64,000 bases of DNA from Azospirillum oryzae (GCF_900177515.1 NZ_FXAK01000007.1:248001-312000), one strand, 5' to 3'; counted from the first letter of the stretch, positions 50,762 to 59,924 are shown. Notes: generated by a model from the letters alone, not told the origin. Numbers and translations are program-made.

Positions 50762-51556
50762 ATGCGCATCGCGACCTGGAACATCAATTCGGTCCGCATG
50801 CGTCTGGACCTCCTCCTCCGCCTGATGGAGGAGGAGCGGCCGGACGTGATCTGCCTGCAGGAAACCAAGGTGGTGGACGCCGACTTCCCGCTCGGCCCGC
50901 TGGCGGAGCGCGGCTATGTCCACGCCCACATCCACGGGATGAAGAGCTACAACGGCGTCGCCATCCTGTCGCGCCTGCCCTTCGAGTCGCACGACGTCCA
51001 GCACTGGTGCGGCAAGCAGGATTGCCGCCACGCGCTCGCCCATCTGCCGGGCGGGATCGAACTGCATTGCGTCTACATCCCCGCCGGCGGCGACATCCCC
51101 GACCCGGCGGTGAACGACAAGTTCGCCCACAAGCTCCAGTTCCTGGACGAGATGACCCACTGGCTGGGCACGGAGCGGACGCCCGACCGGCCGATGGTGC
51201 TGGTCGGCGACCTGAACATCGCGCCGCTGGAACAGGACGTGTGGAGCCACAAGGAACTGCTGTCCGTGGTCTCCCACACGCCGATCGAGGTGGAAAAGCT
51301 GGCGGCGATGCAGGCGTCCGCCGGCTGGGTCGACGCCATGCGCCGCTTCGTTCCGCCGGAGGAAAAGCTCTACACCTGGTGGAGCTACCGGGCGAAGGAC
51401 TGGGCCGCCTCCAACCGCGGCCGGCGCCTGGACCACATCTGGGTGACCCCGCCGCTGGAAGGGGCGCTGACGGGCGTCAAGGTGCTGCGCGACGCCCGCG
51501 GCTGGGAGCCCAAGCCGTCGGACCATGTGCCGGTGATCGTCGATCTGGCCGTCTGA
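50762..51556 (+). CDS. xthA: Exodeoxyribonuclease III
   Basis: A 264-aa AP endonuclease and 3'-5' exonuclease of base-excision repair. Active-site segments are in order: ATWNINSVRMRL (Asn7), CLQETKVVD (Glu), VYIPAGGD, LVGDLNIAP (Asp and Asn), and the terminal SDHVPVIVDL (Asp-His). The RRLDHIWV segment is also conserved. The ATG at 50762 directly begins the family's first strand. It is the second gene behind the FAH-family gene. Confidence 0.96.
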   Translation: MRIATWNINSVRMRLDLLLRLMEEERPDVICLQETKVVDADFPLGPLAERGYVHAHIHGMKSYNGVAILSRLPFESHDVQHWCGKQDCRHALAHLPGGIELHCVYIPAGGDIPDPAVNDKFAHKLQFLDEMTHWLGTERTPDRPMVLVGDLNIAPLEQDVWSHKELLSVVSHTPIEVEKLAAMQASAGWVDAMRRFVPPEEKLYTWWSYRAKDWAASNRGRRLDHIWVTPPLEGALTGVKVLRDARGWEPKPSDHVPVIVDLAV

Positions 51557-51594
51557 GATCTGGCCGTCTGAGGGGGAGGGGGCGTCGCGCCCCC

Positions 51595-52176
51595 TTACTC
51601 CAGCAGGCCGATGTTCAACCGCACCAGCTCCGGCGCGCCATCCCTGGCGATGCGGAACAGGTGGGCGCAGCCGTTGCGCAGCTCCTCCGCCGGGTCGGCG
51701 CGCATGTCCCAGCCGGTGGCGAGCGAATAGAGCGCGCGCAGGATGCCGTTGTGGGCTACGGCGCCGGTCGGATGCCCCTCCACCGCCAGATCGGCGAGCC
51801 AGGAGCGCAGACGGGCCTGCACCTCGCGCGGGCTTTCGCCGCCGGGCGCCTTGAAGTCGAGCCCCAGCCGGTCGTGACGGCCCGGCATGCGGCCGTCGGC
51901 GCGCAGGTCCTCGGTGCGTTCGCCCTCCCACTCGCCCCAGTCCATTTCGACGATCCGCGGTTCCGGCGTCGGATCGAGGCCGAGCAGGGTCGCCGTCTCC
52001 CAGGCCCGGCGCTTCGGGCTGGCGACCCAGCGCAAACCGGCCGACTCGGGCGGCAGGCGATAGCGGGCGACCCGTGCGCGGCCGGCGTCGGACAGCGGCT
52101 CGTCGATGCTGCCCTGGATGCGCCCTTCGGCGTTCCAGGCGGTCGGGCCGTGGCGGAGGATCAGCAGGCTGGTCAT
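51595..52176 (-). CDS. Histidine phosphatase-family protein
   Basis: A 193-aa protein of the phosphoglycerate-mutase-like superfamily. The phosphohistidine motif is LLILRHGPTAWN (His9), the second Arg is in VASPKRRAWETA, the acid is in MDWGEWEGE, and the second His is in GAVAHNGILRALYSL. It is similar to the CobC/SixA and broad-specificity phosphatase branch; substrate not assignable. Convergent with xthA, whose stop is 38 bp away. The start ATG fits the family directly. Confidence 0.93.
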   Translation of the reverse strand: MTSLLILRHGPTAWNAEGRIQGSIDEPLSDAGRARVARYRLPPESAGLRWVASPKRRAWETATLLGLDPTPEPRIVEMDWGEWEGERTEDLRADGRMPGRHDRLGLDFKAPGGESPREVQARLRSWLADLAVEGHPTGAVAHNGILRALYSLATGWDMRADPAEELRNGCAHLFRIARDGAPELVRLNIGLLE

Positions 52177-52216
52177 GACGGTACCGGTGCGCGGGTGACG
52201 GGACTGCGCCCGGAGT

Positions 52217-52310
52217 TTAGAGCCTATCTGGCGCTTATTGAAGCACCAGATAGGCTCTAAGCTTTTGGTTTTCCGTGTGATTCACGCTTCAAGCGTTTCC
52301 GCTTGAAGCG
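52217..52310. repeat. Pair of perfect inverted repeats
   Basis: Two hairpins sit side by side: a 15-bp perfect repeat (TTAGAGCCTATCTGG and its complement, 52217-52260, loop 14 nt) and an 11-bp perfect repeat (CGCTTCAAGCG and CGCTTGAAGCG, 52285-52310, loop TTTC). Neither has a T run. The second arm plus the following ATCGCACTCTAG looks like a dispersed intergenic repeat, but no second copy is in this window. They separate two genes on the minus strand and sit at the end of the DUF882 gene. Confidence 0.75.
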
Positions 52311-52318
52311 ATCGCACT

Positions 52319-53158
52319 CTAGCGTTTCGCCGGCTTCTGCACCGGCATTTCCTTCACCTGGGCCAGCGCCACGCGGACGCGCGACAGATCGGGGGCCGCC
52401 GCCCGGACGGCGGACTTGGCCGGAGCCTCGGCGGGTTTCGCCGGCGGCTTGCCCGGTTTGACCGCCTTGTCCGCCGCCTCGGCCACCTGCACGCGGCCCT
52501 TGCCGCCGCCATGCTTCATGGCGAGCGCCTGGGCCTTGGCACGGGCGCGGGCCTGCGCCTCCAGGATCTGCGGCGCGCGCGGTTCGCCGGTCTTCGGCGT
52601 CCAGGTGCGGAAGGGGCCTGTGTCGACATGGACATGGCCGGTGTGGGCGTACATGGCGTAGCCGCCGCGCTGCATCGCCGCCGCTTCCTCCGCCAGCCGC
52701 GAAGGCGGGATGCCGGCGATGGAGAAGTCCGCCGCCTGACCGCGCATGTGGTAGGAGTTCTCGGCGACGTTCGGGTTCGTCCGGGCGAGGCTGGCGTTGG
52801 TGGCGCTCGACCGGTAGCCCGAGGTGATGCGGATCGGCGAGTCCGGCGGCGCGCCGACGCGCTGGCGCAACTCCACCAGCATGTCGACCAGGGCCGGATC
52901 GACCGGGATCACCTCGTCGCTGCGGCGGTCGCGGAACAGGACGGCGATCTCGCGCATCGCGGCCGGATCATACCCGTCGCCGGGGCGCCAGTAGGTGACG
53001 GACGCCGTCTCGCCGCTGGCGGGATGCTGCAGGACCACGCTGCGCGGTTCGCCGTCCAGCCTGGCGCTTTCCAGCGGCGGTGCAGTGGCGCAGCCGCCAA
53101 GCTGCGTCGCGACGGTCAGCACGGCAAGAATACCCAAGGCACGACCGGTCATGCGCAT
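52319..53158 (-). CDS. DUF882 (YcbK-like) lipoprotein, putative murein endopeptidase
   Basis: A 279-aa protein with a lipoprotein signal, ILAVLTVATQLGGC (Cys23). Residues about 35-185 are the peptidase M15-like DUF882 domain: RITSGYRSSATNASLARTNP, zinc ligands in NSYHMRGQAADFS and GHVHVDTGPFRTW. E. coli YcbK (MepK) cleaves mDAP-mDAP crosslinks, so a role in wall remodelling is likely. The C-terminal 90 residues are Ala/Lys/Pro-rich and low complexity. I start at 53158, with GGGGGAAGAG upstream; another ATG is two codons downstream. Confidence 0.9.
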   Translation of the reverse strand: MRMTGRALGILAVLTVATQLGGCATAPPLESARLDGEPRSVVLQHPASGETASVTYWRPGDGYDPAAMREIAVLFRDRRSDEVIPVDPALVDMLVELRQRVGAPPDSPIRITSGYRSSATNASLARTNPNVAENSYHMRGQAADFSIAGIPPSRLAEEAAAMQRGGYAMYAHTGHVHVDTGPFRTWTPKTGEPRAPQILEAQARARAKAQALAMKHGGGKGRVQVAEAADKAVKPGKPPAKPAEAPAKSAVRAAAPDLSRVRVALAQVKEMPVQKPAKR

Positions 53159-53372
53159 CGCTCTTCCCCCCAAGCTTTGCACGCATCAACGACCCCGCCC
53201 GCCCCAATCGTGGCGGGGTTGCACGCCGATCTAATACCAAGATTGTCACAGGAGACCAGTGTGACAAAGCAACCTGTGGCGCAATGAACACGCACAAGCG
53301 CTTTTGATCGGTAGAGCCGATTGTTCGGGATTCAACCGGTACGGACGATGCTGAACTTAAGCCGCGGCGACC

Positions 53373-54284
53373 CTACAGGGACAGCTCCATCCCTTCATAG
53401 GCCACCAACGATCCGGGGCGCATCGCCTCCGCTTCCGCCGCGATGACATCCAGCGCGTCGTCGGTGCGGGCCGGGTCGTGGTGGAAGATCACAGCGCGGC
53501 CGACTCCGGCAGCCTCGGCAAGCCGCAGGCATTCCTGCCAAGTCGAATGGCCCCAGCCGATGCGCGTCGGGTATTCGGCGTCGGTGTAGGTGCTGTCATA
53601 CACCATCACGTCGGCGCCGCGCAGCAGGTCCAGGATCACCGGGTCGCGCCCTTCGGCCGGATGTTCGGTGTCGGTCAGGACGCACAGGCTGCGGCCGCCA
53701 TGCTCCACCCGGTAGCCGGTGGCGCCGTCGGGATGGTTCAGGCGGCAGGTGCGCACCACCACTCCCGCCGGGACACCCGGCGCCAGGTCCAAGGTCTGGC
53801 CGGCCTGGAAATCGCGGTACTGGCAGTCGGCCCGGAAGATCTCGACCGGCACCGGGAACAGCGGCGCCGTCATCATGTCGGCCAGCACGGTGCGGAAGGG
53901 CCGTTCCGGCGGCAGATGCCCGGACCACAGCCGCAGCCGGCTGGCCGGATCGAAGGCCGGCGCGAAGAAGGGCAGGCCGCTGATGTGGTCGAGATGGCTG
54001 TGGGTCAGCAGCAGGTCGATGTCGACCGGCCCGCCGTCGCGCGCCAGCGACTCGCCCAGCGGCCGGATGCCGGTGCCGCAGTCGAAGACGATGTGGGCGC
54101 CGCCGCAGCGCACCTCGATGCAGGCGGTGTTGCCGCCATAGCGCACGGTGGCCGGGCCGGGCGCCGCGATGCTGCCGCGCACGCCCCAGAAGCGCACGGT
54201 GAAGGGAGACCCGCCGCCGGACTCTTCAGGAGCGGGCGATGGAGCGGTCGGTCGCGTCGATTTGATGGCCGAATCGATGGTCAT
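53373..54284 (-). CDS. MBL-fold metallo-hydrolase
   Basis: A 303-aa metallo-beta-lactamase-fold enzyme. The N-terminus VRFWGVRGSIAAPGPATVRY is typical of the PhnP/phosphodiesterase-like branch; metal ligands are in LLLTHSHLDHISGLPFF, LTDTEHPAEGRD and VIFHHDPARTDDAL. The length and the GGNTACIEV strand fit the family. A cyclic nucleotide or phosphodiester substrate is likely but not provable. I start at the ATG at 54284; the open frame extends to 54524, but that part reads through the promoter of the divergent gene. Confidence 0.9.
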   Translation of the reverse strand: MTIDSAIKSTRPTAPSPAPEESGGGSPFTVRFWGVRGSIAAPGPATVRYGGNTACIEVRCGGAHIVFDCGTGIRPLGESLARDGGPVDIDLLLTHSHLDHISGLPFFAPAFDPASRLRLWSGHLPPERPFRTVLADMMTAPLFPVPVEIFRADCQYRDFQAGQTLDLAPGVPAGVVVRTCRLNHPDGATGYRVEHGGRSLCVLTDTEHPAEGRDPVILDLLRGADVMVYDSTYTDAEYPTRIGWGHSTWQECLRLAEAAGVGRAVIFHHDPARTDDALDVIAAEAEAMRPGSLVAYEGMELSL

Positions 54285-54489
54285 AACGGCGCCATCGTGG
54301 CGGCCCCGCTTGCCCAAGTCTAGCAAATCCGAACAGGCCGTGTCGCGAGTCGACACCCTACGAAGGGCATCTGTCCAAACCCATAAGATGTGGTAGGTTG
54401 GGGCTTGTCGCGCATTGCGCGGCCTGACTTGATGATTTCCCAAGGGTCCCCGCGCGGGTGGGGACCGGCTCCGGCGGAACCAGACGCGG

Positions 54490-55266
54490 ATGGATCCTGA
54501 CAAGCTCGCCAAAGTCCTCGCCATGGCCGAGTCGGAGCATCAGGGCGAGGCGTTGTCCGCCCTGCGCGCCGCCCGCATCATGCTGTCCCGCGCCGGCCTG
54601 TCCTTCCGCGATCTGGCGGAGCGCGCCCGAACGCCGGCACCGCCCGCGGCCGAGCCGCCGCCCGCCGCCCAGCCTGCCGAACCCGCCGGCGCGCCGGCCC
54701 CGCCGCCGCCGCCGGACGAACTCGTCCGCGGCCTGCGCCGGCAGGTGAAGGACCTGGAACTGGAACTCGCCACCCTGCGGCGGCAACTCGACAAGGCGGC
54801 GGGCGATGCCGACCGCCAGCGCGAGGAGGCCGACCGCTGGCGCACCCTGGCGCGCGAGACGGCGGAAAAGCTGTGGGACATGGGCAAGGCGCTGGAGCGC
54901 AAGCACTCCCGCCATGCCGACAGCGACAAGCGCCGCGCGGTGCTGGACCTGCTGCAGGACCCCGGCAGCGCGCTGCTGTCCGACCGCGAGATCGCCCGCC
55001 GCGTCGGCGTGTCGCCGCACGACGTCACCCACTGGCGCCGCCGGATGGCCATCGTCGGCCGCAAGCTGCGGCTGCTGCCGGTGGTGCCTCGGGGGCGTGG
55101 GCTGTGGGGCGGCCCATCGGCCTGCGGCCTCGGCGCGGCGCGATTGGGCAAGCTTTCGGGCGGGCCGCAGACCGGCGAGCGTCGCCGCTGGTTGGGCTTC
55201 GCCGGCGAGGTCACCATCGCCGAACGGGGAAGCCGCCGCGAATTGGCCTCGGTCGGCCGGCGCTGA
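54490..55266 (+). CDS. Hypothetical protein with DUF2786-like start, coiled coil and HTH
   Basis: A 258-aa protein. Residues 1-42 (DKLAKVLAMAESEHQGEALS) resemble the short DUF2786-type repeat, followed by a Pro/Ala-rich linker. A coiled coil follows (about 80-135, ELVRGLRRQVKDLELELATL and on), then a helix-turn-helix with LSDREIARRVGVSPHDVTHW. The C-terminus is basic and Gly-rich. Such an arrangement suggests a DNA-binding protein; no specific role is known to me. It is convergent with the response-regulator gene, 9 bp apart. Confidence 0.82.
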   Translation: MDPDKLAKVLAMAESEHQGEALSALRAARIMLSRAGLSFRDLAERARTPAPPAAEPPPAAQPAEPAGAPAPPPPPDELVRGLRRQVKDLELELATLRRQLDKAAGDADRQREEADRWRTLARETAEKLWDMGKALERKHSRHADSDKRRAVLDLLQDPGSALLSDREIARRVGVSPHDVTHWRRRMAIVGRKLRLLPVVPRGRGLWGGPSACGLGAARLGKLSGGPQTGERRRWLGFAGEVTIAERGSRRELASVGRR

Positions 55267-55275
55267 CTTTGTGCC

Positions 55276-55980
55276 TCAGGGCACCAGCCGGTAGCCGCCG
55301 GGTTCCGTCACCAGGATGCGGGCGTTGGACGGATCGGCCTCGATCTTCTGGCGCAGGCGGTAGACGTGGGTTTCCAGCGTGTGGGTGGTGACAGCCGCGT
55401 TGTAGCCCCAGACCTCCCCCAGCAGGGTTTCGCGCCCGACCACCAGATCGCCGGCCCGGTACAGGTATTTCAGGATCGCCGTTTCCTTCTCGGTCAGGCG
55501 GATCTTGCGGTTGGCGGCCTCGTCCAGCAGCAGCTTGGCGCCGGGGCGGAAGCTGTAGGGGCCGATGACGAAGACCGCGTCCTCCGTCTGCTCGAACTGG
55601 CGCAGCTGGGCGCGCAGCCGGGCGATCAGCACCCCCAGGCGGAAGGGCTTGGTCACATAGTCGCTGGCGCCGGATTCCAGCCCCAGTATGGTGTCGGCGT
55701 CGCTGGCCGACGCGGTCAGCATGATGATGGGGCAGCGCACCCCTTCGCGCCGCAGCAGCTTGCAGACGTCGCGCCCGTCCATGTCCGGCAGTCCGACGTC
55801 GAGCAGGATGGCGGAAAAGCCGGTTCCGGCCCCACCCGCCTTGCGGACGGCGTTCAGCGCGCCGGCGCCGTCGCCGGCCTCCTCCGTCTCAAGCTCCTCC
55901 AGCAGGCGAAGCTGTTCGGCCAGCGACTGGCGCAGGGCGGTGTCGTCGTCGACCAGGAGGATGCGCTTTGCGATGGTCAT
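55276..55980 (-). CDS. OmpR-family response regulator
   Basis: A 234-aa regulator. The receiver domain (3-120) has Asp11-Asp13, phosphoacceptor Asp61 in AILLDVGLPDMDG, and DYVTKPFRLGVLIARLRA with the conserved Lys. The C-terminal winged helix carries RKIRLTEKETAILKYLYRAG and THTLETHVYRLRQKIEADPS. It is an orphan here, with no adjacent kinase. The alphaproteobacterial KETAILKYLYRA-type regulators are a widespread conserved group. I start at 55980; an ATG 12 nt upstream is also possible. 145 bp upstream hold no gene. Confidence 0.92.
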   Translation of the reverse strand: MTIAKRILLVDDDTALRQSLAEQLRLLEELETEEAGDGAGALNAVRKAGGAGTGFSAILLDVGLPDMDGRDVCKLLRREGVRCPIIMLTASASDADTILGLESGASDYVTKPFRLGVLIARLRAQLRQFEQTEDAVFVIGPYSFRPGAKLLLDEAANRKIRLTEKETAILKYLYRAGDLVVGRETLLGEVWGYNAAVTTHTLETHVYRLRQKIEADPSNARILVTEPGGYRLVP

Positions 55981-56124
55981 GGTCCGCGGCACGAAGTCGG
56001 AAGTCGGGATTCGGAAGTCTGGGGCCGCCGTCGGCAGGGCCGGGGGCGGCGCCTTAGTAGCATGGCGCCGGTGGATTGTCGTGATGGCTTGTGGCGAAGA
56101 GGATGCGCCTTCCAGGTGGGCCGT

Positions 56125-56655
56125 CTACAGCACCGCCAGCAGCGCCGCCGCCCCTTCGGCGTCCGCGGCGGCGAGGACGATCCGTTCGGGCCGCAAGCCG
56201 AGGTCGCGCAGGGCGGCGGCGACGGTCTCGTCCGGCACCGCGACATGGCGCATCAGGGCCAGCGCCCCCTGTTCCAGGTTGCGGCGCGCGGCGGCCTCAT
56301 CGGCGGCCAGACCCGGCTCGGTCCAGTGCAGGCGTTCGATCAGCGCGGTGAAGCGCAGGCGCCGGCTGTCGGCCGGCAGGCTGGCGGCGAGGTTGGGCAG
56401 GGCGTTGCCGTCCAGCAGGACCGTCGCGCCGTCGGGCAGCCGCGACAGCGCGACGTCGGCGGCCAGGATCGCCGACGGATCGACCTGCGGGTGCGGGCCG
56501 GGCAGGGCGTGCAGCATGATGCCGGCCCCGGCGGCGCGCAGGGCCTCGGCCATGCGGCGGGTATAGGCGTTGGAATGGGCGTCCGCTGCAAGATCGGCCG
56601 GCATCACCAGATGCACGGATAGGGTCGGATCGGGGGTCGTCGAACGGGTGGTCAC
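56125..56655 (-). CDS. Short protein resembling the N-terminal half of a glycosyltransferase
   Basis: A 176-aa product whose start, SVHLVMPADLAADAHSNAYT, with RRMAEALRAAGAGIMLHALP and then DGATVLLDGNALPNLAASLP, resembles the acceptor-side domain of GT-B glycosyltransferases. The sugar-nucleotide domain with its E-x7-E motif is missing; the frame stops at VLAAADAEGAAALLAVL. Either it is a truncated glycosyltransferase or an independent short protein. No clear remains of the second half are visible in the 145 bp downstream, so a deletion is more likely than a simple frameshift. Not assigned further. Confidence 0.55.
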   Translation of the reverse strand: MTTRSTTPDPTLSVHLVMPADLAADAHSNAYTRRMAEALRAAGAGIMLHALPGPHPQVDPSAILAADVALSRLPDGATVLLDGNALPNLAASLPADSRRLRFTALIERLHWTEPGLAADEAAARRNLEQGALALMRHVAVPDETVAAALRDLGLRPERIVLAAADAEGAAALLAVL

Positions 56656-56935
56656 GGGGGAAAGGCTCCCGGTTGAAGGGCTGCGGCGGTCATCCTAGCG
56701 CCCATGGTGCCGGCGGCGGAGCGGCCCGTTGGAGGTGCCGACTCCGCCCGGTCGGCGGCGCGGGATGGTCCCCGCGCCGGGCAGGCTAGCCGGATCGTTG
56801 TGTCACCGGCAACGGTGTGGCGCGCGGGAATTGCTGGACAGGGGCGCGCCACCTGCGCTTTGCTTCGCCCGCCGAACGCACCATGTCCCGTTTACGCGCC
56901 GTATCCGGCGCACCCGCTACGCAAAGCCGCTGACG

Positions 56936-58198
56936 ATGCAAGCCGAACGCTCCTCCGCCACCACCACGGTCACCCTGTCCACGCCCGCGGCAGCCGCCGC
57001 GGCGGCGCCCATCGACGAGGCCGCAGTGCGCGCCGTCGACCGGGCGCTGGCCGCCCTGCGCCGGGGCGAGGTGGTGGCGATCGAGACCGCCGACGGCACG
57101 GTCGGCGCCGCGGTGTCGGTGGAGTCGGTGGCGCTCGACGCCGTGGAGCGGCTGAAGGCGCTGACCGGCGGTACCCCGCGGCTGGTGGTCACACGCCGCC
57201 GCGCCGTGGTTCTGGGGCTGGCCGCCGCCGAGGCGGCGCAGCCGGTGAGCGACATCGCCGACGATCAGGCGCCCGGCGCCGCGGCGGAGGCATTCGGCGC
57301 CATGACGCTCGACCGGCCCGGCGGGCTGACCGCGGACCAGGCCCATGCGCTGGCCGATCCCGAACAGCATCCGCAGGCCCAGGACGCGCTCCCCCCCGGC
57401 CTCGCCGCCGTCGAGGCCTGCCCCGGCAGCCGCGAGGCCGCGGCGGTGGACCTCGCCCGGCTGGCCCGCCTGCTGCCCGCCGCCATCACCGCCGACCTGC
57501 CGCCGCCCCTGCCGTCGTCCACCCCGAAGAGTGCGGCGGAGTGGGCGGCGGAGCATGACCTGCTGCTGGTGCGGGCGTCGGACGTCGCCGATTACCGGGT
57601 GCATGTGGTGCGGACCCTGCGCCGCGTCGCCGACGCGCGGGTGCCGCTGGTGGGGTCGGAAAACACGCGCATCTACGCCTTCCGCCCGGCCGACGGCGGG
57701 CCGGAGCATCTGGCCATCGTCATCGGCGACCCCGATCCGCGGCAGCCGGTGCTGGCCCGCCTGCATTCGGAATGCTTCACCGGGGATCTGCTGGGGTCGC
57801 TGCGCTGCGACTGCGGCGACCAGCTGCGCGGCGCCATCGCCGAGATCGCCCGGCAGGGCAGCGGCGTGCTGCTGTATCTGGCGCAGGAGGGGCGTGGCAT
57901 CGGGCTGGTCAACAAGCTGCGCGCCTACCGCATCCAGGACCGCGGCTTCGACACGGTGGACGCCAACGAGATCCTCGGCTTCGAAGCGGACGAGCGCGTC
58001 TATCTGCCGGCGGCGGAGATGCTGCGGCAGCTTGGCTTCGAGTCCGTGCGGCTGATGACCAACAACCCGGAAAAGCTGCGCCAGCTCGCCCGCTGCGGTA
58101 TCGCGGTGGTGGAGCGGGTGGCCCACATCTTCCCGGCCAACGGCCACAACGAGGCCTATCTCCGCACCAAGGCGGAACGCAGCGGCCATATGTTCTGA
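56936..58198 (+). CDS. ribA: GTP cyclohydrolase II with degenerate RibB-like N-terminal half
   Basis: A 420-aa protein for the first step of riboflavin synthesis, making the diaminopyrimidine from GTP. Residues about 220-420 are a full GTP cyclohydrolase II: zinc ligands in SECFTGDLLGSLRCDCGDQL (C-x10-C-x-C), LYLAQEGRGIGLVNKLRAY, and the GTP-specific NPEKLRQL. The first 200 residues are similar in outline to DHBP synthase (RibB; ALAALRRGEVVAIETADGTV) but lack its hallmark acidic DxxxREnEgD and other active-site residues, so this half is probably inactive. RibBA fusions with a dead RibB half occur in Azospirillum-like genomes. ATG 56936 begins the protein. The 280-bp region upstream has no other gene. 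Confidence 0.92.
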   Translation: MQAERSSATTTVTLSTPAAAAAAAPIDEAAVRAVDRALAALRRGEVVAIETADGTVGAAVSVESVALDAVERLKALTGGTPRLVVTRRRAVVLGLAAAEAAQPVSDIADDQAPGAAAEAFGAMTLDRPGGLTADQAHALADPEQHPQAQDALPPGLAAVEACPGSREAAAVDLARLARLLPAAITADLPPPLPSSTPKSAAEWAAEHDLLLVRASDVADYRVHVVRTLRRVADARVPLVGSENTRIYAFRPADGGPEHLAIVIGDPDPRQPVLARLHSECFTGDLLGSLRCDCGDQLRGAIAEIARQGSGVLLYLAQEGRGIGLVNKLRAYRIQDRGFDTVDANEILGFEADERVYLPAAEMLRQLGFESVRLMTNNPEKLRQLARCGIAVVERVAHIFPANGHNEAYLRTKAERSGHMF

Positions 58199-58398
58199 CT
58201 GAAGGGCTGCGGCCGGCGGGGCAGGAATCGCCATGCCGGCCCGGCAGTAATTGCCGATTAGACCGCGACGGGAATCGGATTCCGGGTGCCGGCCGTCCGG
58301 ATCCTCGCGAATCGGTCGATTCCGCTTCGGATCGGGCGCCCCGGCTTGGCACGCCGCTTGCTGTACCCTGTCGTGACCACCGAGCCGGGAGACCGCCC

Positions 58399-59370
58399 AT
58401 GGCCATCGACGCCACCATGATCGACAGCAGCGCCGTCCAGCGTCCGGCGCCGCGCGAAAAGGCGTCGCCGGTCATCAGCGACGGCCACAATGGCGGCCCG
58501 GTGGAAATCCAGGGCGACATGTCCTTCTGGGACTTCCTGGACATCATCAACCCGCTGCAGCACATCCCGATCGTCAGCACCGTCTATCGCGAGATCACCG
58601 GCGACACCATCCAGCCGTCCATGCGGATCATGGGCGACATGCTATATGGCGGCGTGGTCGGCGGCATGGCCTCCATCGCCAACGCGGTGGTCGAACAGGC
58701 GACGGGTCAGGATGTCGGCGAGACGGTCATGGCCTCGCTCGGCTTTGGGGACGGTGACCATCCCGCCGCCTCCACCGCCGTCGCGGACGCCTCGGGGGGG
58801 CCGGCGGCGTCCGGCTCCCCCGCGGAGCCCCCCGCGAAGCCACAGCAGGCGCAGCAGGCGCCCGCCGGCGGGCTCGCCGCCGCGCTGGCCGCCGCCAAGC
58901 CCGCCGATCTCGGGTCGGCGCCGGCGCAGCCCGCGGCCGGGCAGCCGGTCCGGCTTGCGGCCTCCACCTCCGCCGCCAAATCCGCGGATGCCTCGCCGGT
59001 CCTGACGGCGCAGCTCGCGGCCGGGGCGGTTCCGCACCCCAGCAAGATGCCGGCGCGCGACACGCCGCTGGCCAGCTCCGCCCTGGCGAAGCACAGCGCG
59101 CCCCGCTATGCCGCGACGATCCCCGGCGCGGTGACGGCGAATGCGCGCGCCGCCGGTGCGGCGGCTGCCAATGGCAATGGCGGCGGCCAGCCGCAGCCCG
59201 CCGCCGGGCAGCCGGCAAATCAGCCGGCCGAAGCGGCCCCCGCGGCCGGGCCGACTCCGGTGCCGCCGGACATGCTGTCGGAGACGATGATGCGCAACCT
59301 CGCCAAGTATGAGCAGTCGCGCAAGGCGGCGCAGGGTACCGCGAGCAGCACCACGCGGGTGTCGGGATGA
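58399..59370 (+). CDS. Hypothetical protein with conserved N-terminal domain
   Basis: A 323-aa protein. The first 100 residues are well structured and well conserved-looking (MSFWDFLDIINPLQHIPIVS, then TVYREITGDTIQPSMRIMGD and YGGVVGGMASIANAVVEQAT); the rest is a long Ala/Pro/Gln-rich disordered tail with a short C-terminal helix (ETMMRNLAKYEQSRKAA). No signal peptide; the glycine-rich stretch could associate with membrane. I do not know the function. Its stop overlaps the next gene's start (ATGA), so it is co-translated with an L,D-transpeptidase-like protein, which hints at envelope biology. Confidence 0.82.
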   Translation: MAIDATMIDSSAVQRPAPREKASPVISDGHNGGPVEIQGDMSFWDFLDIINPLQHIPIVSTVYREITGDTIQPSMRIMGDMLYGGVVGGMASIANAVVEQATGQDVGETVMASLGFGDGDHPAASTAVADASGGPAASGSPAEPPAKPQQAQQAPAGGLAAALAAAKPADLGSAPAQPAAGQPVRLAASTSAAKSADASPVLTAQLAAGAVPHPSKMPARDTPLASSALAKHSAPRYAATIPGAVTANARAAGAAAANGNGGGQPQPAAGQPANQPAEAAPAAGPTPVPPDMLSETMMRNLAKYEQSRKAAQGTASSTTRVSG

Positions 59371-59924
59371 CCGTCGAAATCACCGTGACGCCGGATGACG
59401 GCGGCAACGATGGCGGCAATGATGGCGGGCCGGTCACCACCGGCCGGCTGCGCTGGCCGGGGGGCGAGGTGCCCTGCGTGCTGGGCCGCGGCGGCGTCCG
59501 CGCCGACAAGCGGGAGGGCGACGGCGCCACCCCCGTCGGCCGCTTCCCGCTGCGCCGCGTGCTGTGGCGCGCCGACCGGCTGGCTGCGCCGGAGACCGGT
59601 CTGCCGCTCCAGCCGATCGCCGAGGAGGACGGCTGGTGCGACGCGCCGGAGGATCCCGCCTACAACCGTCCGGTCATCCGGCCCTATCCCGCCAGCCACG
59701 AGGAGATGTGGCGGGACGATCACGTCTACGACGTCGTGGTGGTGATGGGGCACAATGACGACCCGGTGGTGCCGGGGCTGGGCAGTGCCGTGTTCCTGCA
59801 CCTCGTCCGCCCGGACCGGGCGCCGACCGCCGGCTGCGTCGCGCTGGCGCCCGACGACATGCTGCGCCTGCTGAAGGACTGCGGGCCGGGAAGCGCGCTG
59901 AGCGTCGCCGGCCCGGCCGCGTGA
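59367..59924 (+). CDS. L,D-transpeptidase (YkuD)-family protein
   Basis: A 185-aa protein. The catalytic motif reads VFLHLVRPDRAPTAGCVALA, matching HxxxxxxxxTxGC of YkuD transpeptidases, with Cys as nucleophile. It also has the LGRGGVRADKREGDGATPVG segment typical of the YkuD N-side. Family enzymes make 3-3 crosslinks or attach lipoproteins to peptidoglycan, but this short type has no visible signal peptide, so export is unclear. The gene overlaps the upstream hypothetical gene by 4 bp. Confidence 0.88.
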   Translation: MTVEITVTPDDGGNDGGNDGGPVTTGRLRWPGGEVPCVLGRGGVRADKREGDGATPVGRFPLRRVLWRADRLAAPETGLPLQPIAEEDGWCDAPEDPAYNRPVIRPYPASHEEMWRDDHVYDVVVVMGHNDDPVVPGLGSAVFLHLVRPDRAPTAGCVALAPDDMLRLLKDCGPGSALSVAGPAA

